Shown here piece by piece: positions 8,270 to 14,351 of a DNA stretch of 15,102 nt (within the stretch, counting starts at the first letter, position 1; each line of letters starts with the position of its first letter). Where the stretch lies: the NCBI GenBank assembly GCA_050738155.1, contig JBOHYW010000082.1, positions 1 to 15,102 on the forward strand, in the 5' to 3' direction. The position numbers were made by a program, and so were the translations under genes. Origin of the DNA: 66-474 sp050738155 (GTDB lineage Bacteria; Pseudomonadota; Gammaproteobacteria; Xanthomonadales; Rhodanobacteraceae). The notes beneath the pieces are model-generated. The model did no database searches. It saw only the letters and a list, made by a program, of their open reading frames with translations, and was not told where the DNA came from.

Positions 8270-10623
8270 GCCGCCGGTGGCTGTGCGTGTTCGCCCTGCG
8301 CGTTGCGCAGGCGGTCGACGATGGCGTCGAGTGCGCGGTCGAACAGCGGCACTTCTTCAAGGATCATCGCACGCTGGTTGTGCAGTTCGGTGGCGAGCTG
8401 CACGGCGGTGCGGTCGACGACCTTCAGCCCGCGGCGATTGACGAACAGGTATTTGCCGCTGATCGGGCTGATCCACGACAGCTTGGCGCGTTCGCGGGTG
8501 CCGGTGTCATCGATGAACTCGACCCAACTGCCGACCTTTAGGTCGCGCACCGCTTGCAAGGAAGTGGCGTCGATATTCACCGACATGTTGTCGGGATCGA
8601 AGTCGTCGTCGACGTCGGGGGCGGTATCGGTGATCGCGGGCTGTGCATCGGCATTCACGCCCAGCACCACGTCGGGATCGGCGACCGGTTCGGATTCGGC
8701 GGCGGAGGCGGTCGGCGCCGGTTCGCCAAGTTGCCGGCGCCAGAACTTCCACAGTTCCCCCTGCAGGCGGTCGATGTCGGGTTCCTGGAAGGCGACGGTG
8801 GCCAGACCGGTGCGCAGGTGTTTTTCGATCGTCGCCAGCGAAGCACGGTATTGCGCGTGCGCGGCATCGCCTTGCGGGACTTCCGCGGTGGCGATGAAGT
8901 CGTCGACGAAATGCACGGCGGCACGGAATTCGGGCGACTCGACGCCTTGCCGCAGCACGATCAATACCAGGTAATTGGCCCACGGCCGCGTCAACACGCC
9001 GCGCAGCAGCGAGGGCAGATTGCGGTCGTTGATGCGTGACAGGATTTCGCGCGCCGCACGACGGCGTGCTTCCTGCAGGCGTTCGCGCCCGCGCGCGGCT
9101 TCGGCGGCGCGGCCTTCGGCGAGTTCGGCGCGTTTGCGGTTCTGTTCGACGAATTGGGTGAAGTCGGCGAGCTGCCGCTCGAACACACCGACGTCGTCGT
9201 CGAAATCCTGCAACAGGGTTTCGACGACGCTCTTGATCTTGTCGAACAGCCGGTGGTCGCGATCAGATTCTTCCGACCAGCCCTTGGCAGCGTCCGCCAG
9301 CTTGTCCAGCAGCTTGCGCGCCGGGTGCGAGGCATGCGCGAACATGCGCCGGTCGAGGATGGCAACCTTCAGGTAGGGAATCTGCAGGCGGGACAACAGC
9401 ACCTGCATGGGTGCCGGCACGGTGTGGTCCTGCAGGATGTATTCGAACAACATGCCGACGAGGTCGATGGTGTCCTCGTCGCTGCCGGAAACGTGCGCCT
9501 TGGCTTGCCCGGACAGACGCTGGATTTGCACCAGCAGCTCGGTTTTGAGCTGCTGGACCATGTCGATGGCGGAGGTGGTATCAGCTGCTGCGGGCAACGT
9601 CGGGAGTGGTTTGGACTCGCCCTGCAACAGGGTCAACGCGCCGAGCAGCTCGGCTGGCGTGAGCGAAGCGACTCCGGCGCCGCCCGCGCCGAACGATCCT
9701 GCGCCGACCATGCTGTCGTCGTAGCTGCCGTGGCGTCGCGCGGCCAGCAGCGAGGTCAGGCGTTGCATCAATTCGCTGTGCAGATCGTCGGCGGCGTCGG
9801 TGGCGTAATCAGCCATGCCCGCCGTAGCCGTGCCATCGGCAGCATGCGGCGCCCGCTGCGCCGATGTGCCCGAGGACGAGCCGCGACGCCGCGTCACCGT
9901 CGGATGCCGCAACTGCGGCAACACGCCGGCTTGCACCAGCCTGACGTTGACATCGTGGTACAGCGGATCAAGCACCTTCAGCACGTAGCGCTCGAACATC
10001 TTGAGGATGATCAGGCGCACCCGGATATTGACGTCGGCGAGTTCGCCCAATGCTTCGCGGAACGCTTCGGTGAGTGCGCTGGGCGCCAACGGATTGTTGG
10101 TGTCGGTGGTGCCGCGACCACCGCAAAGTACCGACATCCGCTGGTTGAGTGCAGTCAAGGCCGAGGACAGCCGGCCGTCGGCCTTGGCGACCATGCTGGA
10201 CACCGCCAGCGATTCTTCCAGTTCGCGGTCATCCACCAGGCTCAATTCGCCGCTCGCGGAAAATGCCCGCTGCGCGTCACTGCCTTGTGCGTTGCGCCCG
10301 GCTGCGAAATCGGCGAAACCGCGCGTCACGCGTTCGGCGAACAGGCGCTCGATACGCGGGCGCTTCTTGCGGGTCTCGCGCATGCCGTCGAAGTATTCGG
10401 TCTGGCTGGCGTTGCTTTCGGCTTTCTCGGCGAGGTCGAACAGCGTGTCATCGACATTGTCGAGCAACGACGCGACCAGTTCGCCGGTTCCCTTCAAAGT
10501 CATCTCGCGGATCGCCACCAGCAACCCGCCGACATGATCGGGTTCCGCAACCGGCGCACGCGAACCGATCCCGACGACTTTGGCATCGGTATTTTCGTGT
10601 GGATCGGGCGCGGTGGGGGTCAT
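8266..10623 (-). CDS. DUF1631 family protein of unknown function
   Basis: A 785-residue soluble protein with no signal peptide or membrane segment. The conserved DUF1631 core is recognisable as NPLAPSALTEAFREAL...VNIRVRLIILKMFERYVL...LVQAGVLPQL (about 177-238) and MLFEYILQDHTVPAPMQVLLSRLQIPYLKVAILD (about 391-424). A charged, probably coiled-coil region follows at about 485-535. The C-terminal module at about 694-775 (KVGSWVEFIDDTG...AKLSWISPISGKYLFVNRRG) looks like a small beta-barrel. A Gly/Ser/Ala-rich linker (about 245-320) and an acidic linker (about 634-680) separate the parts. Database entries of this family sometimes carry the label thymidine phosphorylase, for which I see no support. 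I recall the same neighbour relation to nadC in pseudomonads. The ATG at 10623 has only a weak ribosome-binding site. Its stop overlaps the nadC start. Confidence 0.85.
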   Translation of the reverse strand: MTPTAPDPHENTDAKVVGIGSRAPVAEPDHVGGLLVAIREMTLKGTGELVASLLDNVDDTLFDLAEKAESNASQTEYFDGMRETRKKRPRIERLFAERVTRGFADFAAGRNAQGSDAQRAFSASGELSLVDDRELEESLAVSSMVAKADGRLSSALTALNQRMSVLCGGRGTTDTNNPLAPSALTEAFREALGELADVNIRVRLIILKMFERYVLKVLDPLYHDVNVRLVQAGVLPQLRHPTVTRRRGSSSGTSAQRAPHAADGTATAGMADYATDAADDLHSELMQRLTSLLAARRHGSYDDSMVGAGSFGAGGAGVASLTPAELLGALTLLQGESKPLPTLPAAADTTSAIDMVQQLKTELLVQIQRLSGQAKAHVSGSDEDTIDLVGMLFEYILQDHTVPAPMQVLLSRLQIPYLKVAILDRRMFAHASHPARKLLDKLADAAKGWSEESDRDHRLFDKIKSVVETLLQDFDDDVGVFERQLADFTQFVEQNRKRAELAEGRAAEAARGRERLQEARRRAAREILSRINDRNLPSLLRGVLTRPWANYLVLIVLRQGVESPEFRAAVHFVDDFIATAEVPQGDAAHAQYRASLATIEKHLRTGLATVAFQEPDIDRLQGELWKFWRRQLGEPAPTASAAESEPVADPDVVLGVNADAQPAITDTAPDVDDDFDPDNMSVNIDATSLQAVRDLKVGSWVEFIDDTGTRERAKLSWISPISGKYLFVNRRGLKVVDRTAVQLATELHNQRAMILEEVPLFDRALDAIVDRLRNAQGEHAQPPAA

Positions 10624-10637
10624 GACGGCCTGGCAAT

Positions 10638-10655
10638 TTCGTTAATGCAAACGAA
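10638..10655. promoter_or_regulatory. Operator-like inverted repeat upstream of the DUF1631-nadC unit
   Basis: TTCGTT (10638-10643) and AACGAA (10650-10655) form an 18-bp dyad with a 6-bp centre (AATGCA), 15-32 bp upstream of the DUF1631 start codon. Its size and position suit a dimeric regulator, but no known binding site is matched and the promoter itself is not clear. Confidence 0.3.
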
Positions 10656-10780
10656 GGTTCCAGTATGCCTTTGCCGGAAAAATGGAACGTGAATCAGGTC
10701 ACAGCCCGGTTCTGACAGTCCGGCCTGATCCCGACTGTGAGGCGTGAGCGCCGGCGTGGCGAACATGCGCTGATGGCGCG

Positions 10781-10796
10781 CTGTTGCGCGCAACAG
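10781..10796. promoter_or_regulatory. Perfect 16-bp palindrome between the Trm112-like gene and DUF1631
   Basis: CTGTTGCGCGCAACAG is perfectly self-complementary with no loop. It sits 12 bp past the 3' end of the Trm112-like gene and about 160 bp upstream of the DUF1631 start. It could be a regulator site, or the core of a short terminator stem; no consensus I know fits it. Confidence 0.3.
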
Positions 10797-10807
10797 TTTA
10801 CCGGCTC

Positions 10808-11074
10808 TCAGGCCGGAAAGTTGGCCAATTGCAAGGTGCCGATACCCTCGTCGGCCAGCATGACCGGGATGTCATCCTCGATCCGATATATCACCTTGCG
10901 GTCGGTGGTGACGAGGCCCGCGGCGAGCGGCGCGGTGATCTTCTGGCCCGCCACGCTGTCGACTTCGCCGGCCGTGACCGCACGGTTCAGCGCATCGAGT
11001 TCGTCGCGTCGCAGCGGACGCACCGGGGTCTTGGTGACCGGGTCGCAGAGGATGTCCAGCAATCGTTTGTCCAT
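10808..11074 (-). CDS. Trm112-like (YcaR/UPF0434) small protein
   Basis: An 88-residue protein. The N-terminal MDKRLLDILCDPVTKTPV and the C-terminal LVTTDRKVIYRIEDDIPVMLADEGI match the bacterial YcaR/Trm112 fold. Trm112 proteins are zinc-binding activators of methyltransferases that modify tRNA and translation factors; the role of the bacterial relatives is less clear. E. coli YcaR is about 60 residues; here an extra segment (about 24-52) lies between the two halves. Of the cysteines expected at the zinc site only C10 remains, which I believe is common in this lineage. The start is chosen on homology: the frame is open far upstream, across purE, but without family similarity. No Shine-Dalgarno sequence precedes the ATG. 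The gene is divergent from purE over 36 bp. Confidence 0.88.
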   Translation of the reverse strand: MDKRLLDILCDPVTKTPVRPLRRDELDALNRAVTAGEVDSVAGQKITAPLAAGLVTTDRKVIYRIEDDIPVMLADEGIGTLQLANFPA

Positions 11075-11080
11075 GCCGCG

Positions 11081-11087
11081 TACAATA
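11081..11087. promoter_or_regulatory. Putative shared -10 element of divergent trm112-like and purE promoters
   Basis: TACAAT (11081-11086, plus strand) is a 5/6 match to the sigma-70 -10 hexamer and lies 24 nt upstream of the purE ATG. The overlapping complement TATTGT (11087-11082) is a 4/6 match on the minus strand, about 7 nt before the Trm112-like start codon. No good -35 is visible on either strand, so both promoters would be weak or factor-dependent. Confidence 0.45.
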
Positions 11088-11110
11088 GCGCGTTTTGCGG
11101 CGGATCGACC

Positions 11111-11629
11111 ATGAAGAAGACGACGGACACGCCCTGCGTCGGGGTGGTGATGGGTTCGCGTTCCGACTGGGAAACCATGCGCCACGCGGCGGACATGCTG
11201 GCGGCGCTGGGCATCGTCCACGAAGTCGAAGTGGTTTCCGCGCATCGCACCCCCGACAAATTGTTTGCTTATGCCGAAAGCGCAGCCGGGCGCGGTGTCC
11301 AGGTCATCATTGCAGGCGCCGGTGGCGCCGCGCACCTGCCGGGCATGCTGGCCGCCAAGACGCGCTTGCCGGTGCTTGGCGTGCCGGTGCAATCGCGTGC
11401 CTTGAAGGGGCTGGATTCACTGCTGTCGATCGCACAAATGCCAGCCGGGGTGCCGGTGGGGACACTCGCGATCGGCGAGTCCGGTGCGAAGAACGCGGCG
11501 CTGCTGGCGGCGGCGATCATCGCGCTGCAGGATGACAAGGTCGCGCGCGCGCTGGACAAGTTCCGTGTCGGGCAAACCGAGGGTGTGTTGAAACACCCCG
11601 ATCCGCGCAAGTCGGTCAAGCGGCGGTGA
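11111..11629 (+). CDS. purE: 5-(carboxyamino)imidazole ribonucleotide mutase
   Basis: A 172-residue class I PurE of normal length. It rearranges N5-CAIR, made by PurK, to CAIR in purine synthesis. The active-site loops are intact: GSRSD (15-19), SAHRTP (43-48, with H45 at the catalytic position of E. coli PurE) and the AGGAAHLPGM region (70-79). The C-terminal QMPAGVPVGTLAIG (109-122) follows the family pattern. The ATG at 11111 puts the first beta strand (CVGVVMGSRSD) at the expected place; the frame runs open further upstream, but that part overlaps the divergent Trm112-like gene. The ribosome-binding site is weak (GGCGGA). purK follows on the same strand after a 238-bp gap containing a palindromic repeat. 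The presence of purK supports the mutase rather than the AIR-carboxylase activity. Confidence 0.97.
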   Translation: MKKTTDTPCVGVVMGSRSDWETMRHAADMLAALGIVHEVEVVSAHRTPDKLFAYAESAAGRGVQVIIAGAGGAAHLPGMLAAKTRLPVLGVPVQSRALKGLDSLLSIAQMPAGVPVGTLAIGESGAKNAALLAAAIIALQDDKVARALDKFRVGQTEGVLKHPDPRKSVKRR

Positions 11630-11672
11630 GTTGAGCCCTCCTTCGCTTCCGGGAGTTCAAGCAGCGTTCGTC

Positions 11673-11692
11673 ATTCCCGCGAAAGCGGGAAT
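11673..11692. repeat. dRS3-like palindromic repeat between purE and purK
   Basis: ATTCCCGC-GAAA-GCGGGAAT is a perfect 8-bp stem closed by a GAAA tetraloop. It fits the pattern ATTCCC-N8-GGGAAT of the dRS3 repeat known from Neisseria and common, with the flanks CGTC and CCAG seen here, in many proteobacteria. It lies 43 bp after the purE stop and may stabilise or terminate the purE transcript. The remainder of the gap, 11693-11867, holds no recognisable gene or clear promoter. Confidence 0.75.
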
Positions 11693-11867
11693 CCAGCGAT
11701 TCTCAGTCCTTGCAACAATAGGTACCGGATTCCGGTGTTTGCCGGGTGGCGGAGAAAATGATGCAGCGGTTTGAGGAAGAGAAAAATTGCTGCGGTGTGG
11801 GTTTGCATCGCAGGTTGCCGCCACTTCCCTGCGCGCCGTTTGCGCGGGAGAGAGGGGAAATTGAGCC

Positions 11868-13046
11868 ATGATGGAGGCCAAGGTGAAGGTCAGTGTCGAA
11901 GCTCATCAGACGCTCGGGATCCTGGGCGGCGGCCAGTTGGCGCGCATGCTGGCGCTCGCCGGTACGCCGCTCGGTGTGCGGTTCCGCATCGTCGATCCCG
12001 TCGCTGATGCTTGCGCCGGGCAGGTGGCACCACTGACGCAAGCCGGGTGGGATGCGTTCGAGCCACTGGAGCTGATTGCGCGGGAGGTCGACGTCGCAAC
12101 TTTCGATTTCGAGAACGTGCCCGCCGCGACCGCCGAGTGGCTGGCGGCTCGCACGCGCATCGCTCCCAACGCACGTTCGCTCGCGACCGCGCAGGATCGC
12201 GTCGCCGAGAAATCCCTGTTCCGCGAATGCGGATTGTCGACCGCCGAGTTCGCAGCGATCGCCGACCGCGCGGAACTTGATGATGCGTTGGTGCGGATCG
12301 GCGCCCCCGCGATCCTGAAAACTCGCCGCGAAGGCTACGACGGCAAGGGCCAGTTTCGCCTGCGCACGCTGGCCGATGCGGATGCCGCATGGCAGGCATT
12401 GGGCGGCCATGCCGTCACGCGCGGCTTGATCCTGGAATCTTTCGTTCCGTTTGATTTCGAAGCGTCGGTGATCGCGGTGCGGACCAGGGACGGCGAATTC
12501 CGCACCTGGCCGCTGGTCCGCAATTGGCACGTCGACGGCATTCTTTCCGCCAGCCTTGCACCGGCCCCGGTGCCCGGAGAAGTCAGCGCAGCGGCGTTTG
12601 CGCACACGCGCGCCATCGCCGAAGCGCTCGACTACGTCGGCGTGTTCGCGCTGGAACTGTTCGTGAAGGACGGCAATCTGCTCGGCAATGAAATGGCGCC
12701 GCGCGTACACAACTCGGGGCACTGGTCGATCGAGGGCGCGGTCGCCTCGCAATTCGAAAACCACGTGCGCGCGGTGATGGGCATGCCGCTGGGCGACACC
12801 TCGGCGCGTGGTTGGTCGTGCATGCTCAACTGGATCGGCGAACTCCCCGATCGCGACGCACTGCTCGCCGTGCCGGGTGCGCATTGGCACGACTACGGCA
12901 AGTCCGCGCGCCCCGGTCGCAAAGTTGGCCATGCAACCGTGTGTGCGGACGATGCCGCGACATTGGCGGAACGTCTGCAAAATGTTGGACGCGTATTGGG
13001 CCGCGCGGCGCAGGTTACGCCGGTGATCGAAGCACTGGCCGCATGA
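11868..13046 (+). CDS. purK: 5-(carboxyamino)imidazole ribonucleotide synthase
   Basis: A 392-residue ATP-grasp enzyme making N5-CAIR from AIR, bicarbonate and ATP, the substrate of PurE. Visible features are the N-terminal LGILGGGQLARML (16-28), the ENVP block (82-85), the ATP-binding KTRREGYDGKGQ (151-162), the FDFEASVIAVR segment (195-205), the Mg/ATP-binding NEMAPRVHNSGHWSIEG (274-290) and the C-terminal HDYGKSARPGRKVGH (341-355). The start is uncertain by five codons: ATG at 11868 has GAGGGGA about 9 nt upstream, while GTG at 11883 follows a stronger GGAGG at 5 nt and sits nearer the conserved N-terminus (387 residues). It is separated from purE rather than tightly linked as in many bacteria, and converges on the CPBP protease gene. 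Confidence 0.97.
   Translation: MMEAKVKVSVEAHQTLGILGGGQLARMLALAGTPLGVRFRIVDPVADACAGQVAPLTQAGWDAFEPLELIAREVDVATFDFENVPAATAEWLAARTRIAPNARSLATAQDRVAEKSLFRECGLSTAEFAAIADRAELDDALVRIGAPAILKTRREGYDGKGQFRLRTLADADAAWQALGGHAVTRGLILESFVPFDFEASVIAVRTRDGEFRTWPLVRNWHVDGILSASLAPAPVPGEVSAAAFAHTRAIAEALDYVGVFALELFVKDGNLLGNEMAPRVHNSGHWSIEGAVASQFENHVRAVMGMPLGDTSARGWSCMLNWIGELPDRDALLAVPGAHWHDYGKSARPGRKVGHATVCADDAATLAERLQNVGRVLGRAAQVTPVIEALAA
11873..11877 (+). promoter_or_regulatory. Alternative purK ribosome-binding site
   Basis: GGAGG lies inside the first codons of the longer purK reading frame and 5 nt upstream of an in-frame GTG at 11883. If used, it shortens PurK to 387 residues starting VKVSVEAHQTLGILGG with the initiator read as Met. 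The competing ATG at 11868 has a slightly poorer site. Confidence 0.4.
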
Positions 13047-13054
13047 TCTTCTTC

Positions 13055-13149
13055 CTCCTTCCGCAGGAAGGGGGATCGAGGGGGATGGCTTTTCGTTACG
13101 CACCAAGGCATCCCCGCGCCTGCGGCGCAACCCCCTTCCTGCGGAGGAG
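13055..13149. repeat. Nested imperfect palindrome between convergent purK and CPBP genes
   Basis: The outer arms CTCCTTCCGCAGGAAGGGGG (13055-13074) and 13131-13149 are complementary apart from one missing base. Inside, GGGGATGGCTT (13081-13091) pairs with AAGGCATCCCC (13115-13125 approx.) with one mismatch. The 95-bp element begins 8 bp after the purK stop and would fold into one long stem-loop in RNA from either strand. It may terminate transcription in both directions. It resembles a dispersed repeat rather than a simple terminator, since it lacks a T-run. Confidence 0.6.
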
Positions 13150-13155
13150 TGAGTT

Positions 13156-13222
13156 GTAGGCTGGATCAAGCCGCGTAGCGGCGGATCCGGCATGCGCCCG
13201 CTCATGCCTTGATCCGCCCTAC
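13156..13222. repeat. GTAG-headed REP pair (REPIN-like)
   Basis: The 67-bp element starts GTAGG and ends CCTAC. GTAGGCTGGATCAAG at the left and the inverse of GTAGGGCGGATCAAG at the right match at 13 of 15 positions. It contains the stems GCCGC-GTA-GCGGC and GGCATG...CATGCC. GTAG-headed REPs in inverted pairs are typical of Xanthomonas and Stenotrophomonas relatives and are mobilised by REP-associated tyrosine transposases (RAYTs); no such transposase is in this window. Confidence 0.7.
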
Positions 13223-13247
13223 CGCAGTTGCAGGCCAGGCTTCCAGG

Positions 13248-14087
13248 TCACGGATGTGGATGCACGATCACGAACCAGCCGATTACCGCGACCAGGTTGT
13301 TGGTCGCGTGTGCGGTGACGGCCGGCCACAGCGAACGCGATTTCAAACGCAGCCAGACCAGCAGCAGGCCGAACAGCACCAGCGTGGGAACCGGGTACCA
13401 GGCGAAGTCGAAGTCGGGCAGGTGTGCGCAACCGAAGATCAATGCGGTGAGCAGCGCCGCCCAGCCGACATGCATGCGCCGCATCAATCCAGACAGCAAT
13501 ACGCCACGGAAAATCAGTTCTTCCACCAGTGGTGCGATGCACACCGTCACCAGCGCCAGCGGCACCCGCAGCCCCATCGACACGCTGCGCGCCCACAGGC
13601 TGACGTCTTGCTTTGGCGCGTTGCTTCCGGCCAGCGCATGCGCCAACAAGCCCCCCAGGAACACCGCGGCGACCCCGGCGACGATGGCCAGCGGGAAGTA
13701 CCAACTGTTTGCCGGCCGCGAGAACCCGAGTCCCGGCGGGCGTGCGACCGTCCACAGCGAGCCCCAGCAACGGTGGATGAACAGCAACATCACCGCCGCC
13801 GCGGCAACCAACGTCAGCACGATGGAGACGACCCGCGCGTCTGCCGATTGCGTCAGGTGTTGAATGACCGCGGGATCGACCTTGACATGATGGATGCCGG
13901 CGCTGACGGCGTAGCCAACGGCGATCGTCACGCCGACCAGTGCGCCCATCGCCAGCGCCAACCCGAACTGCAACGCGAAGTACAGCACCACCGTGCCGAT
14001 GCCGCTCCACACGCCGGGCAAGCGCGGGTGCAGGTATTCGGGCACGTCGGCATCGCTCGCCGAGGGCTCGTCGAGCCATCTGGTCAC
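13248..14087 (-). CDS. CPBP family intramembrane metalloprotease
   Basis: A 279-residue polytopic membrane protein with about seven hydrophobic segments (near 27-60, 86-105, 129-152, 172-187, 207-221, 231-247 and 256-276). It carries the CPBP/Abi (CAAX-protease-like) motifs: EELIFRG (E189, E190, R194), FGCAH (F218, H222) and HATNN (H260, N264). These build the membrane-embedded metal site. Family members cleave prenylated or other membrane proteins, or act in bacteriocin self-immunity; this substrate is unknown. The start codon is GTG at 14087, supported by TGAGGA 7 nt upstream; the nearby ATG at 14079 is in another frame. The cytoplasmic N-terminus (about 25 residues) is acidic. The gene is divergent from the gamma-glutamyltransferase gene and convergent with purK. 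Confidence 0.92.
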   Translation of the reverse strand: MTRWLDEPSASDADVPEYLHPRLPGVWSGIGTVVLYFALQFGLALAMGALVGVTIAVGYAVSAGIHHVKVDPAVIQHLTQSADARVVSIVLTLVAAAAVMLLFIHRCWGSLWTVARPPGLGFSRPANSWYFPLAIVAGVAAVFLGGLLAHALAGSNAPKQDVSLWARSVSMGLRVPLALVTVCIAPLVEELIFRGVLLSGLMRRMHVGWAALLTALIFGCAHLPDFDFAWYPVPTLVLFGLLLVWLRLKSRSLWPAVTAHATNNLVAVIGWFVIVHPHP

Positions 14088-14118
14088 ACAGGGTTCCTCA
14101 ATTTTGCAGAGGAATCAC

Positions 14119-14216
14119 CGACGACCGCGAAGCCACGAGCGGTCGGCGTTTCATCCAAAGGCGCTGTTGTGGAAAGTCAGGCCATGGAAGGCCGCTCTGG
14201 CCATCAACAGCTTTGG
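14119..14216. repeat. Pair of imperfect palindromes in the CPBP-ggt divergent region
   Basis: CGACGACCGC (14119-14128) pairs with GCGGTCGGCG (14139-14148) with one mismatch. A larger stem pairs CCAAAGGCGCTGTTG (14155-14169) with CAACAGCTTTGG (14205-14216), leaving a 3-nt bulge. Inside this second stem, GGCCATGGAAGGCC (14180-14193) matches 13 of 14 bases of the hairpin core at 2388-2401. It could be a decayed copy of the same repeat family. Confidence 0.45.
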
Positions 14217-14248
14217 GCGCTCCGGTTCACCGGCAATCCAGCGATGCG

Positions 14249-14266
14249 GCGATCAGGGATGATCGC
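14249..14266. promoter_or_regulatory. Operator-like perfect dyad upstream of the ggt promoter
   Basis: GCGATCA-GGGA-TGATCGC is a perfect 7-bp dyad with a 4-bp centre, ending 11 bp before the TTGACA -35 candidate. Its inner CAGGGAT (14254-14260) is also complementary to ATCCCTG (14291-14297), just upstream of the -10 candidate. The placement suits a regulator binding beside the promoter; no known operator is matched. Confidence 0.35.
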
Positions 14267-14277
14267 ACAACAAGGCT

Positions 14278-14306
14278 TTGACAAGAGGTGATCCCTGCGC
14301 GATCTT
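14278..14306 (+). promoter_or_regulatory. Candidate sigma-70 promoter of the gamma-glutamyltransferase gene
   Basis: A consensus -35 TTGACA (14278-14283) is followed after 17 bp by GATCTT (14301-14306), a poor -10 (3/6). The predicted start near 14313 would leave a leader of about 39 nt before the ATG at 14352. The strong -35 with a weak -10 suggests activator help or a different -10. Confidence 0.45.
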
Positions 14307-14351
14307 AGCGGGAATGTGCGCCGCCTACAGGCGCGGATCGAAGGAACCCCG

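Noticed and set aside
7391..10692. Plus-strand open frames of 527 and 512 codons opposite nadC and the DUF1631 gene
   Set aside because: One runs across the boundary of two real genes on the other strand, and neither shows a domain or plausible initiation site. They are shadows.
11703..13205. A 500-codon minus-strand frame opposite purK and extending into its flanks
   Set aside because: It covers purK and runs into palindromic intergenic repeats; no homology or ribosome-binding site supports it.
13727..13736. A single CGAGTCCCGG in the CPBP gene resembling the hrpA heptad
   Set aside because: It is one unit only, inside a normal coding context and with no facing partner, so it is expected by chance in this base composition.
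13209..14291. A 360-codon plus-strand frame opposite the CPBP protease
   Set aside because: The Gln/Arg/His-rich translation is a typical antisense artefact; the minus strand has all the CPBP motifs.
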